Shown in pieces: positions 45,984 to 54,614 of a stretch of 64,000 bases of DNA. Within the stretch, counting starts at the first letter, position 1, and every line of letters starts with the position of its first letter. The DNA comes from Pontibaca salina (GTDB lineage: Bacteria > Pseudomonadota > Alphaproteobacteria > Rhodobacterales > Rhodobacteraceae). The DNA lies in NCBI RefSeq assembly GCF_016307205.1, contig NZ_JAEIJD010000002.1, positions 186,001 through 250,000 of the forward strand. Reading direction: 5' to 3'. Below the pieces are notes generated by a model. The model worked only from the letters and a program-made list of their open reading frames with translations. It had not been told where the DNA came from and did not search any database. A program made the translations under genes and the position numbers.

Positions 45984-46901
45984 ATGCCTATCAAGATTCC
46001 AGCTAATCTGCCTGCCTATGACGTGTTGACCCGTGAAGGGATCATGGTCATGTCCGAGGACGACGCCGCGCGTCAGGATATTCGGCCATTGCATATCGGG
46101 CTGCTGAACCTGATGCCTAAGAAGATCCAGACCGAAAATCAGTTCGCGCGTCTGATCGGGGCGACGCCCTTGCAGATCGATCTGACCCTGATCCGAATGA
46201 GCGATCACGAACCCAAGAATGCCTCCCAGGATCATATGGAAAGCTTCTATCAATCCTTCCGTGATCTGCGCGATCACAGGTTTGACGGGGTGATCATCAC
46301 CGGCGCGCCGATCGAGCACCTGGCGTTCGATCAGGTGACCTATTGGGACGAATTGCGCGAGGTGTTCGAGTGGACCCAGACCAACGTGCATTCCACATTC
46401 GGGGTTTGCTGGGGTGGAATGGCGATGATCAACCATTTTCACGGGGTCGAGAAACATATGCTGGAACGCAAGGCGTTTGGCTGTTTTCCGCATCGGAACC
46501 TGTCGCCGGCATCGCCCTATCTGCGGGGCTTTTCCGATATTTGCGTGGTGCCGGTGTCGCGCTGGACCGAAGTGCGGCAAGATGAAATAGACGCCGCACC
46601 TGGCCTGACCACCCTCTTGGGTAGTGATGAAGTCGGCCCCTGTCTGGTCGAGGATGAGGCCCATCGCGCGCTCTATATCTTCAACCATTTTGAATATGAT
46701 AGCGATACGCTGAAACAGGAATATGACCGTGACGTGGCGGCCAACACGCCGATCAACATTCCGATCAATTATTATCCCAATGACGATCCGACGCAAAAGC
46801 CACTGAACCGCTGGCGCAGCCACGCGCATCTGCTTTATGGCAATTGGATTAATCAGATATATCAAACCACGCCGTTCGACATCAATCAGATTGGCCGTTA
46901 A
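45984..46901 (+). CDS. metA: homoserine O-acetyltransferase (MetA/MetAA)
   Basis: Homoserine O-acyltransferase of the MetA (class I glutamine amidotransferase-like) fold; starts methionine synthesis. 305 residues. The catalytic cysteine is in [16 protein letters not shown] and the histidine in FPHRNLSP or HFEYD. Acyl-donor choice is suggested by [13 protein letters not shown]: a glutamate after GAP-hydrophobic is the form linked with acetyl-CoA use, while E. coli, which uses succinyl-CoA, has glycine. Start at MPIKIP with a GGAAAAT Shine-Dalgarno. No SAM riboswitch is evident in its 120-base leader. Confidence 0.9.
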   Translation: MPIKIPANLPAYDVLTREGIMVMSEDDAARQDIRPLHIGLLNLMPKKIQTENQFARLIGATPLQIDLTLIRMSDHEPKNASQDHMESFYQSFRDLRDHRFDGVIITGAPIEHLAFDQVTYWDELREVFEWTQTNVHSTFGVCWGGMAMINHFHGVEKHMLERKAFGCFPHRNLSPASPYLRGFSDICVVPVSRWTEVRQDEIDAAPGLTTLLGSDEVGPCLVEDEAHRALYIFNHFEYDSDTLKQEYDRDVAANTPINIPINYYPNDDPTQKPLNRWRSHAHLLYGNWINQIYQTTPFDINQIGR

Positions 46902-46966
46902 GATCCTGTCATACCGCCAGGCAAAACCGCATAAGGTTCTACAAAGCCTAGTGGGCGGCAGAGTTG

Positions 46967-46990
46967 ATTGCCATCGGTATTGCCATCGGG
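46967..46990. repeat. tandem 12-mer
   Basis: ATTGCCATCGGT (46967-46978) is followed directly by ATTGCCATCGGG (46979-46990), 11 of 12 bases identical. It lies in the 211-base gap between metA and the TetR gene, upstream of the latter, and could be a regulator half-site pair or simple slippage. No other structure of note is seen in this gap apart from a small open frame. Confidence 0.3.
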
Positions 46991-47112
46991 CGCGCGGCGA
47001 GTGCCTCCGATTTGCGTTATGCGCAACTGCAACCCATATTGTTGATCAGAGCAGCGCAAGAAGGACGTGCAATGGACCTCGCCTTTGATCGTGCAAGCAG
47101 CGGTTCGCCCGG

Positions 47113-47730
47113 ATGATGAAGCGAGGCTATCACCATGGCAACTTGCGTCAAGCCTTGGTCGATGCTGCACTGCAGTTGATCCGCGATAAGGGGCCGACCG
47201 GGTTTACCTTGTCCGAGGCTGCCAAACAGGCGGGCGTTACCCCGGCTGCAGTATATCGCCATTTCGACGGGCGCGAAGATCTGATTGCCGAGTGCGCAAG
47301 GCAGGGGTTTTTGATCTTTTCCGATTTGATGCAATACGCCTATGATAACGGACAGCCCTCGGCGCTGGCTGCCTTCGAGGCGTCGGGGCGGGCCTATCTG
47401 GCCTTTGCGCGTAAGCATCCGGGCCATTATATCGCGATGTTCGAAAGCGGTGTTTCGTTAAACCGTACGCCGGAACTCGCCGCCGCTGCAGCAGGCGCGC
47501 GCGAGGTCCTTGAACGCGCGGCGGCTGATCTTTCGCGTCATATTCCGCCCGAAAAACGCCCTCCCGCGACCATGTTCAGTGCCCATATCTGGGCGCTCAG
47601 TCACGGTGTCGTCGAACTGTTTGCGCGTGGCGCACCCGGTGCGGGGTCGCCGTTCCAGCCCGAGGACTTGTTGGAAAGCGGGATCGGCATCTATCTGCGT
47701 GGTTTGGGGCTGATCCCGCCGGATGGTTAA
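47113..47730 (+). CDS. TetR/AcrR family regulator
   Basis: TetR-type repressor of 205 residues. The N-terminal helix-turn-helix domain is complete: HGNLRQALVDAALQLIRDKGPTGFTLSEAAKQAGVTPAAVYRHFDGREDLIAE. The C-terminal part (AFEASGRAYLAFARKHPGHYIAMFESG, PPATMFSAHIWALSHGVVELFARGA) matches the WHG/TetR_C_33 ligand domain. Two consecutive ATGs occur at 47113/47116. A 14-codon frame with an AAGAAGGA Shine-Dalgarno (47072-47116) overlaps the start through its TGA and may couple translation. Its stop overlaps that of the opposite P-loop gene. Target unknown. Confidence 0.85.
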   Translation: MMKRGYHHGNLRQALVDAALQLIRDKGPTGFTLSEAAKQAGVTPAAVYRHFDGREDLIAECARQGFLIFSDLMQYAYDNGQPSALAAFEASGRAYLAFARKHPGHYIAMFESGVSLNRTPELAAAAAGAREVLERAAADLSRHIPPEKRPPATMFSAHIWALSHGVVELFARGAPGAGSPFQPEDLLESGIGIYLRGLGLIPPDG

Positions 47731-48590
47731 GCGTTGCGCGCGTCGATCGCGTCGGCGATCAGATCTTCGAAGCTCGCTGTGTCGTGTACCGCTGCGACCG
47801 CATCGGCGGTCACGGTCACGCCCCAATTGGCCATCGCCTGATAGCGTGGCTGACGATGGGCGAGCGCCTGCGCATAGGTCCAGCGGATAAAGGCGTCAGG
47901 GTCAACCTGGTCCTCACGGCACTGGTTGTCTGCCAGATATTGTTCCCATACTTGCGACAGAAACGCCGGTTGATAGGACATCGGCTTGGGCGCTTTGTCA
48001 AAACGCCGGATCAGATTTTGCGTATGCGCCGTGTCGCCTTTGATCCAGACGGGCAGGGTGTGGCGGGACAATTCCTTGAGGATCGGATCGTCGGGGTTGT
48101 CCGCATTGACCCATTCGCAGATTGAGCCGCCGGTGTCGCAGATGAAATGCGGATAATCATACAGCCGCTGCGCGCGGTCGATGAAATATTCGGTATCCAG
48201 CAGCGCGTGGATCTCGGCAGTGCGGAACTGATCCTGACGGCGGCGGTATTCGGCCATCGGCAATCCACCCTTGTCTGGGTCACCGGGCTTTCCCAGATAA
48301 GCAGCAACCGGCGTCAGATTGTGAAAGCTGATATTCGAGCCGATATAGATCGAATCCGTGAGCAGCAATTCCCGCAGAAACGGCACCTTCATCGCCTCGG
48401 CCTTGGCATTATCGGCGATATATTCGCCCATATACCGGGTGCCAATTCGATAATCGATCGAGTAATGAAACCAGTTGCCGGCATCGCGCAGCATCTGGCT
48501 GATGTAAGTTTTGCCAAGCCCGGACATGCCAAAGAACAGCACCCGTTTATGTGCCGCCTCGCGCCAGTCCTGCGCCGTTTCATAAAGCAT
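47727..48590 (-). CDS. P-loop ATPase of unknown function
   Basis: A 287-residue protein with an N-terminal P-loop, FFGMSGLGKTYIS (Walker A GMSGLGKT, residues 21-28), in a kinase-like or AAA-like core. Downstream are MLRDAGNWFHYSIDYRIGTRYMGEYI, FHNLTPVAAYLGKPGDPDKGG and HFICDTGGSICEW. The pattern suits a small-molecule kinase or deoxynucleoside-kinase-like fold, but no known family is recognised with confidence. The start at 48590 has a GGGAGGCGG Shine-Dalgarno. I believe orthologues are common in roseobacters. Its stop overlaps the TetR gene by four bases, on opposite strands. Confidence 0.7.
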   Translation of the reverse strand: MLYETAQDWREAAHKRVLFFGMSGLGKTYISQMLRDAGNWFHYSIDYRIGTRYMGEYIADNAKAEAMKVPFLRELLLTDSIYIGSNISFHNLTPVAAYLGKPGDPDKGGLPMAEYRRRQDQFRTAEIHALLDTEYFIDRAQRLYDYPHFICDTGGSICEWVNADNPDDPILKELSRHTLPVWIKGDTAHTQNLIRRFDKAPKPMSYQPAFLSQVWEQYLADNQCREDQVDPDAFIRWTYAQALAHRQPRYQAMANWGVTVTADAVAAVHDTASFEDLIADAIDARNA

Positions 48591-48682
48591 CCGCCGCCTC
48601 CCGTGTTGCGCCGCTTTCCTAGCCAGCGGCGGGGGGGCGGTCAAACCGGAAAAAGCGGTTTGCGACACTGGCTCGGGTCCGG

Positions 48683-49774
48683 TCAAAATCGATAGCCAAG
48701 CTTTATACCAATGCCGACCGCGTCGTTATCATCAAATTGGCCATCGACGACCTGCGTGGTCGCATCGCCGAGCCGCATATAATTCACCCCGGCGGCGAGA
48801 CTATAGGGGCCGTCCTCATAGCGCGCGCCCAAGGTCACACCATACTGGCCGTTGGTCGGGCCGAGATTGGAAACCTCGTTGCTGTTGCCACCCTTCTCAT
48901 AGGACAGCGCCAGCGACCCGGACCAGTTTTCAGTGAACCGTCGCCCAACGCCCAAGCTATAGGACCAAGTGTCGTCGCGATAATATAGAAGAGGTTCTAC
49001 ATCGGGATAGTTCTGCGGATCGATGACAAACGCTGAATAGTCGACCCAGCGGATGCCGCCGAACAGCAGCGTATCTTGCGCAATGCCGGTTTGCAGATCG
49101 AGATTGACCGATTGCGGTGTGGTTACGGCTGTCGTGCTGGGCGGGACATCGACACCATTGAAGCTTTCGCTGGTGGGAAGCTTGGTTTTAATTTCAGAAT
49201 TATAGGTCAGCGCCATTCGCAGCGCGATTTCGGGAATTTCATATGATACGCCCAGCACATAGCCGAGCCCTTCATCCGACGCGCCGTTAACGCGATAGAC
49301 GAGACGATCCGGGAAGGGCGGCGATGGAAATATGATATCGGCAGTGGCGCTCAACCGCTGAATGCGCACCCCGCCATGTACGCCAAAGCCGTTGTCGAAA
49401 CGATAATTCCCGAGGATGGTAAATGCATCGGTGCGCAATTCGGCTGTGGTGCCGTCAATCGGATAGCCGGTGCCACGCGGATAGTTTACATTCGCGCCAA
49501 AGGGGCGATCGTAGATAAAGCCAAGACTGAACGCATCGGTCATCTGCTGTTTATAGGCGATGCCGACGGGCCAATAGCTGCCAACCACATTCCCGGAATC
49601 GGCGCCCCCGGCCTTGCCCGTCACGGACGGCTTGACATGGCCGAAACTGACCTCCGCATAGCCACCCGGCTCGAACAGTGGCAAGATGGACTGGCCGGAC
49701 CGTTCGACTTTATCGGCGTATGCGGCGCCCGTTCCAGCAACCATGACGCAGAGCGCGGCAACCTGATATTTCAT
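48683..49774 (-). CDS. OmpP1/FadL-type outer membrane transporter
   Basis: Outer membrane beta-barrel of the OmpP1/FadL/TodX family (363 residues) that imports long-chain fatty acids or aromatic hydrocarbons. Signal peptide MKYQVAALCVMVAGTGAAYA precedes a barrel with alternating hydrophobic strands and terminates in LGYRF with the C-terminal phenylalanine typical of porins. YPRGTGYPIDGTTAELRTDAFTILGNYRF is the recognisable FadL section. No fatty-acid metabolism gene adjoins it. Ligand unknown. Confidence 0.85.
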   Translation of the reverse strand: MKYQVAALCVMVAGTGAAYADKVERSGQSILPLFEPGGYAEVSFGHVKPSVTGKAGGADSGNVVGSYWPVGIAYKQQMTDAFSLGFIYDRPFGANVNYPRGTGYPIDGTTAELRTDAFTILGNYRFDNGFGVHGGVRIQRLSATADIIFPSPPFPDRLVYRVNGASDEGLGYVLGVSYEIPEIALRMALTYNSEIKTKLPTSESFNGVDVPPSTTAVTTPQSVNLDLQTGIAQDTLLFGGIRWVDYSAFVIDPQNYPDVEPLLYYRDDTWSYSLGVGRRFTENWSGSLALSYEKGGNSNEVSNLGPTNGQYGVTLGARYEDGPYSLAAGVNYMRLGDATTQVVDGQFDDNDAVGIGIKLGYRF

Positions 49775-49844
49775 CCGGTATTCCTTGTGGCTTTTGCACG
49801 ACCATCAACCTTGGGCTTAACAGTAATTCACATTCGGTCAATGT

Positions 49845-50717
49845 TTATCGAATGTTACGTAACCTGCGAGTCTCGGCCCAGATGTTCAAATAGTTGCCGC
49901 CAAAAATCACCACTGCGCCGATCAGGATCCAGATTTCCAGCGGTTCATCGTAAATCAACATGCCGACGATAGCGATCGTAGGCAGGCGCGCAAAGTCGAA
50001 GGGCATGACAATGGTGGCTGGCGCGATGGCAAGCGCATTGGTTACGCAGAAATGCGCCAGCAGCCCGGCGCACCCGATCATGATCAACCACGGCGCGGTC
50101 CGCGCATCGGGTAGGGCAATATTGCCGTCAACCCCGGCGGTCAGCAGGCCCATGATCAATTGGGTCAGGGTCAGCCAGAACATGATGCACAGGACGGAAT
50201 CAGTATGTGTCAGGCGTTTGGTCGCCAGGTTCGTTAGTGCAAAAAAGATTGCTGCGGTTGCCGCTGCAGCCATTCCAAGGTTCAGTGGCTCGGCCCCCGG
50301 TCGCGTGACGATCAGGATACCGATGAAGCCGATCAACGCCGCCAGTGCCCGCATCGGGGTCAGCCGTTCGGCCAGAATCAGGGGCGACAGCGCGATCACC
50401 CAGAGTGGCGAGGTGAACTCCAACGCAAAGACATTCGCCAGCGGGATAGTGGCGATGGCAAAAAACCACAGGTTCTGCCCGGTGAAATGGGCAAGGTTGC
50501 GCAGAATATGTCCGCGTAAACGATGGGTCGCGACATGACGCCACTTGCCGGTCACGCTCAGCACCGCGAGGACGATGAGAAACCCGACGAGGCTGCGATA
50601 GGTCATAATCTCGAAGGTATCGAGAGCATCGCTGACCTCGCGCCCGGCAACCGCCATGGACGAGAACGAGGCAACCGCGCCCCCCATCCAGAGGGCGGCT
50701 TTCAGGGTCGGATTCAT
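49845..50717 (-). CDS. EamA/DMT family transporter
   Basis: Drug/metabolite transporter superfamily protein, 290 residues with about ten transmembrane segments in two EamA repeats. The repeat starts (ALWMGGAVASFSSMAVAGREVSD; MAAAATAAIFFALTNLATKRLT) and the repeat ends (ALAALIGFIGILIVTRPG; TIAIVGMLIYDEPLEIWILIGAVVIFGGNYL) are clear. Located between the FadL-like gene and guaA, which gives no substrate hint. Confidence 0.88.
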   Translation of the reverse strand: MNPTLKAALWMGGAVASFSSMAVAGREVSDALDTFEIMTYRSLVGFLIVLAVLSVTGKWRHVATHRLRGHILRNLAHFTGQNLWFFAIATIPLANVFALEFTSPLWVIALSPLILAERLTPMRALAALIGFIGILIVTRPGAEPLNLGMAAAATAAIFFALTNLATKRLTHTDSVLCIMFWLTLTQLIMGLLTAGVDGNIALPDARTAPWLIMIGCAGLLAHFCVTNALAIAPATIVMPFDFARLPTIAIVGMLIYDEPLEIWILIGAVVIFGGNYLNIWAETRRLRNIR

Positions 50718-50777
50718 ATCAAAGCGCTTTTTGGGACGAACCGCCCGGTTCAGGCGCGAAAAGGGACCGCTATGCGG

Positions 50778-52349
50778 TCATTCCCATTCGATCGTGCCCG
50801 GCGGTTTCGAGGTGATGTCATAGGTCACGCGGTTGATGCCTTTGACCTCATTGATGATGCGGGTTGCGGTTTCGCCTAGGAATTCGTGGCTGAACGGATA
50901 GTAATCCGCTGTCATGCCATCGACCGAGGTCACTGCGCGCAGGGCGCAAGCAAAATCGTAGGTACGCCCATCGCCCATCACGCCCACCGTGCGCACCGGC
51001 AAAATGGCAACGAACGCCTGCCAGATCTCGTCATAAAGCCCGTGCTTGCGGATTTGGTCGATATAGACCGCATCGGCCTTGCGCAGGATGTCGAGTTTCT
51101 CGCGGGTGATCTCGCCGGGACAGCGGATCGCCAGACCGGGGCCGGGGAAGGGGTGGCGGCCGATAAAGCTGGCGGGCAGGCCCAGTTCATGGCCCAGTGC
51201 ACGCACCTCGTCTTTGAACAGTTCGCGCAGCGGCTCGACCAGTTTCAGGCCCATCTTCTCGGGCAGGCCCCCGACATTGTGGTGGCTCTTGATCGTGACC
51301 GAGGGGCCGCCGCTGAACGAAACCGATTCGATCACGTCGGGGTACAGCGTGCCTTGGGCAAGAAATTTCGCGCCACCGACTGCGGCGGCGTGTTTCTGGA
51401 ACACGTCGATGAACAGCCGACCGATGGTCTTGCGCTTGGTTTCCGGGTCGCTGACGCCTTCCAACTCGCCCAGGAACAGTTCCTGTTCGTCGGCGTGGAT
51501 CAGCGGCATGTTGTAATGGTCGCGGAACATGGTCACGACCTCGTCGGCCTCGCCTTCGCGCAGCAGACCGTGATCGACAAAGACACAGGTCAGCTGATCG
51601 CCGATCGCCTCATGAATCAGTACCGCGGCGACCGAGGAATCTACGCCGCCAGACAGGCCGCAGATCACTTTTGCGTCGCCCACCTGTTCGCGGATCAGGC
51701 GGATCGCCTCGTCGCGATAGGCGGCCATGGTCCAGTCGCCGGTAAACCCCGCATCGCGGATGAAGTTTTCCAGCAAGGTGCGCCCATTCGGGGTGTGATG
51801 CACCTCGGGATGGAACTGCACCGCATAAAAGCGCCGCTCGAGATCGGCGGTGACGGCAAAAGGCGCACCGGGCGAGGTGGCATAGGCCGCAAATCCGGGG
51901 GCTAGGGCACTGACGTGATCGCCGTGGCTCATCCAGACCTGCTCGCGCCCCGAACCGTCAAGGAACCAGCCGGTCAGCAGGTCAATGCGCTGATCCGTAG
52001 GGGTGACATGGGCGCGCCCGAACTCGGCGCTGCCGCCGTGCCGCTCGACCTGGCCGCCCAGCATCTGCATCATGACCTGTTGCCCGTAACAGATGCCCAG
52101 CACCGGCATGCCCAGTTCGAAAACTTCCTTCGGCGGGCGCGGACTGTTTGCGTCGGTGACGGAGGCGGGCCCGCCCGATAGGATCACGGCCATTGGCGCG
52201 AACTCGGACAGGAATTGCGGTGTGACCTTCTGATAGGGATGGATTTCGCAATAAACGTTCAGTTCGCGCAGGCGACGCGCGATAAGCTGCGTCACTTGGC
52301 TGCCGAAATCCATGATAAGAAGGCGCTGGTGGTCTGTGTCATGCTGCAT
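50778..52349 (-). CDS. guaA: GMP synthase (glutamine-hydrolysing)
   Basis: Converts XMP to GMP using glutamine. 523 residues with three parts: a class I glutamine amidotransferase (catalytic cysteine in [10 protein letters not shown], histidine in [13 protein letters not shown]), an ATP pyrophosphatase ([11 protein letters not shown]-loop), and a C-terminal dimerisation domain ([21 protein letters not shown], ending in PPGTIEWE). The ATG at 52349 is preferred over an upstream TTG at 52355. Divergent from the MttB-type gene. Confidence 0.97.
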   Translation of the reverse strand: MQHDTDHQRLLIMDFGSQVTQLIARRLRELNVYCEIHPYQKVTPQFLSEFAPMAVILSGGPASVTDANSPRPPKEVFELGMPVLGICYGQQVMMQMLGGQVERHGGSAEFGRAHVTPTDQRIDLLTGWFLDGSGREQVWMSHGDHVSALAPGFAAYATSPGAPFAVTADLERRFYAVQFHPEVHHTPNGRTLLENFIRDAGFTGDWTMAAYRDEAIRLIREQVGDAKVICGLSGGVDSSVAAVLIHEAIGDQLTCVFVDHGLLREGEADEVVTMFRDHYNMPLIHADEQELFLGELEGVSDPETKRKTIGRLFIDVFQKHAAAVGGAKFLAQGTLYPDVIESVSFSGGPSVTIKSHHNVGGLPEKMGLKLVEPLRELFKDEVRALGHELGLPASFIGRHPFPGPGLAIRCPGEITREKLDILRKADAVYIDQIRKHGLYDEIWQAFVAILPVRTVGVMGDGRTYDFACALRAVTSVDGMTADYYPFSHEFLGETATRIINEVKGINRVTYDITSKPPGTIEWE

Positions 52350-52524
52350 GAGCAAGCGGTTACCCCGCCGCTTGGATCACTTCAAGATACAATATCGAAC
52401 TTGGCAGGGGGATAACCCCCGACTCATGTCGTTTTCACGTCACATGCGCCGCAATCCTGCCGGGGTTCGCTGGGCGGGTGCGGTACATCGGGTTAGGATG
52501 CAGTGAACTCTGTGAGGGCAAGAT

Positions 52525-54063
52525 ATGGTCGAGGCAAAACGCAGAACGCGAGGCGGAGGTGGCGCGGCACGACGGGCGGCACGTTCGGCGGTCAGTTTCG
52601 AGACCGCGCGCTATATCGAACGCAATATTCCGAATTACGATATCCTGACGGATGAGGCGCTGGAAATCATCGAGACCAATGCCGAAACTGTCTTGGCCGA
52701 GATCGGGGTGAACTTTGCCAACAATCCGCCCGCGCTGGACCTCTGGCGCGCGGCCGGTGCCGAGATCGAGGGCGAGCGGGTGCGCATCCCGCGCGGGCTG
52801 GCGCGCAAGCTGTGCGAAACCGCGCCGGCCAGTTTTACCCAGCATGCCCGCAATCCCGAACGCAATGTGGTGATCGGGGGAAAATCTCTGGTTTTGGCGC
52901 CGGTTTATGGGCCGCCCTTCGTACGCGACGCCGAAAGTGGGCGGCGCTATGCCACAATCGAGGATTTCCGCAACTTCGTCAGACTGGGCTATATGTCGAA
53001 ATGGTTGCACCATTCCGGCGGCACGATTTGCGAACCCACCGACATTCCGGTGAACAAGCGCCATCTCGACATGTTGCATGCGCATATGACGCTCAGCGAC
53101 AAGCCGTTCATGGGCTCGGTGACCGAGCCCAGCCGCGCTCAGGATGCGGTAGATATGTGCGAAATCCTGTTCGGGCGCGACTTCGTGCAAGAAAACACGG
53201 TGATGACATCACTGATCAATATCAACTCGCCGATGACCTTCGACGATGTGATGATGGGCGCGTTGGAGGTTTACGCCAGAAACAATCAGGCCTGCGTGAT
53301 CTCGCCCTTTGTCGTTGGCGGGGCGATGGCTCCGGTATCGGTAATGGGGACGCTGACGCAGGTATTGGCCGAGGTTCAGGCCGGTATCGCCTATAGCCAA
53401 CTGGTGCGCCCCGGCGCGCCGGTGGTCTTTGGTGCTTTTGTCACCTCGATTGACATGAATTCGGGCGCGCCCACCTTCGGCACGGCGGAAGCGTCGCAGA
53501 TTCTGTATGGGGCAGGGCAACTGGCTCGCCGGATGAACCTGCCGTTCCGCTCGGGCGGGGCGCTGTGCGGATCGAAATTGCCCGATGCTCAAGCCGCTTA
53601 CGAAAGCGGGAACACGCTGAATGCGGCGCTGCTTGGGGGGGTGAACTTCATGTTGCACGCCTGCGGCTGGCTGGAAGGCGGGCTGGTCGCCAGCTTTGAG
53701 AAATTCGTGATGGATGCGGATCAACTGGGCGTGCTGCACAAACTGGCTGCAGGTGTCGCGGTAGACGCGAATGCTCAGGCGATGGATGCTATCTCCGAGG
53801 TCGGCCCCGGCGGGCATTATCTGGGCTGCGCGCACACGCAGGCCAATTTCAAAGAGGCCTTCTGGCGCTCGGATCTGTTCGATTACAAGCCGTTTGAAAC
53901 CTGGGACGAAGAAGGCGCGCGTGATACCCAGACGCTTGCCACAAATCGCGTGGCCGCGTTGCTGGACAGTTATCGCCAACCGGCGCTTGATCCGGATGTT
54001 GCTGCTGCGCTGGATGCGTTTGTGGCGGAGCGGAAGGCGTCAATGCCCGACGCCTTCGTTTGA
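52525..54063 (+). CDS. MttB-family (non-pyrrolysine) corrinoid methyltransferase
   Basis: A 512-residue member of the MttB/trimethylamine methyltransferase superfamily that moves a methyl group from a quaternary or tertiary amine to a corrinoid protein. PNYDILTDEALEIIETNAETVLAEIGV, the GGTICEPTDIPVNKRHLDMLHAHM segment, and FGAFVTSIDMNSGAPTFGTAEASQI with RSGGALCGSKLPDAQAAYESG match the family. No in-frame TAG is present, so it is a non-pyrrolysine form, the kind linked in other bacteria to glycine betaine, proline betaine or carnitine. GTGAGGGCAAG precedes the ATG. No corrinoid protein or reductase gene is adjacent. Substrate unknown. Confidence 0.85.
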   Translation: MVEAKRRTRGGGGAARRAARSAVSFETARYIERNIPNYDILTDEALEIIETNAETVLAEIGVNFANNPPALDLWRAAGAEIEGERVRIPRGLARKLCETAPASFTQHARNPERNVVIGGKSLVLAPVYGPPFVRDAESGRRYATIEDFRNFVRLGYMSKWLHHSGGTICEPTDIPVNKRHLDMLHAHMTLSDKPFMGSVTEPSRAQDAVDMCEILFGRDFVQENTVMTSLININSPMTFDDVMMGALEVYARNNQACVISPFVVGGAMAPVSVMGTLTQVLAEVQAGIAYSQLVRPGAPVVFGAFVTSIDMNSGAPTFGTAEASQILYGAGQLARRMNLPFRSGGALCGSKLPDAQAAYESGNTLNAALLGGVNFMLHACGWLEGGLVASFEKFVMDADQLGVLHKLAAGVAVDANAQAMDAISEVGPGGHYLGCAHTQANFKEAFWRSDLFDYKPFETWDEEGARDTQTLATNRVAALLDSYRQPALDPDVAAALDAFVAERKASMPDAFV

Positions 54064-54099
54064 GCGGAAAACTCGGTGATTTTTTCGCCGGTGGGCTGA

Positions 54100-54387
54100 T
54101 CAATTGGGGCGGGCGCGCAATAATTGCGCCTCGCCCATAATCGCGATCAGGATGTCCAGATGCCGGGTGAGGGAATAGCCCGTGTCCCTGGTGCACCGCA
54201 TTTCCTCAAACGTGGTTTCCATTTCGATCAGGTGCAGTAATGCCGCGCCCGGTTGCGGTAGCGCACTATAGCCCAACAACCGTTGCAGGTGGCGCCCGCG
54301 TGAGTAGTCGCGCGCCCCAATTCGTGCGGTGCGGATTAAAAGGCGGGGGCGGCGGAGCGTGTTCAGCAGGCTCAAGACGTCTTGCAT
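54100..54387 (-). CDS. DUF6477 family protein
   Basis: A 95-residue alpha-helical protein of the DUF6477 family, restricted mostly to Rhodobacterales. MQDVLSLLNTLRRPRLLIRTARIGARDYSRGRHLQRLLG and MRCTRDTGYSLTRHLDILIAIMGEAQLL are the recognisable parts. GAAAGGATCC lies before the ATG. It diverges from the DUF6456 gene. In Rhodobacter capsulatus a small gene next to gafA was, as I recall it, also implicated in gene transfer agent (GTA) production. Confidence 0.75.
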   Translation of the reverse strand: MQDVLSLLNTLRRPRLLIRTARIGARDYSRGRHLQRLLGYSALPQPGAALLHLIEMETTFEEMRCTRDTGYSLTRHLDILIAIMGEAQLLRARPN

Positions 54388-54614
54388 CGGGGATCCTTTC
54401 GCTAGGCTTCCGGATTTCATCTCAAGAGTGTCGCACAACCCTAGCGGGTGTTGCCGGAGGTGCCGATGCAGCGCGCGATGGTTTTACAAGTGCTTATGTA
54501 TTGGGAACAATGCTGGGCGCCCGGCAAATTCTTTTGGAGGCGCAGCCAGGTCGCCTAATGGCTGTGCTGGAGCCGGGTTGACAGGTCAGGCCTTTACCCA
54601 AGGGAACTCTGAAC

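Noticed and set aside
52525-54063. Pyrrolysine (TAG) in the MttB-family gene
   Set aside because: The whole frame is open without an internal TAG, so it is a non-pyrrolysine member.
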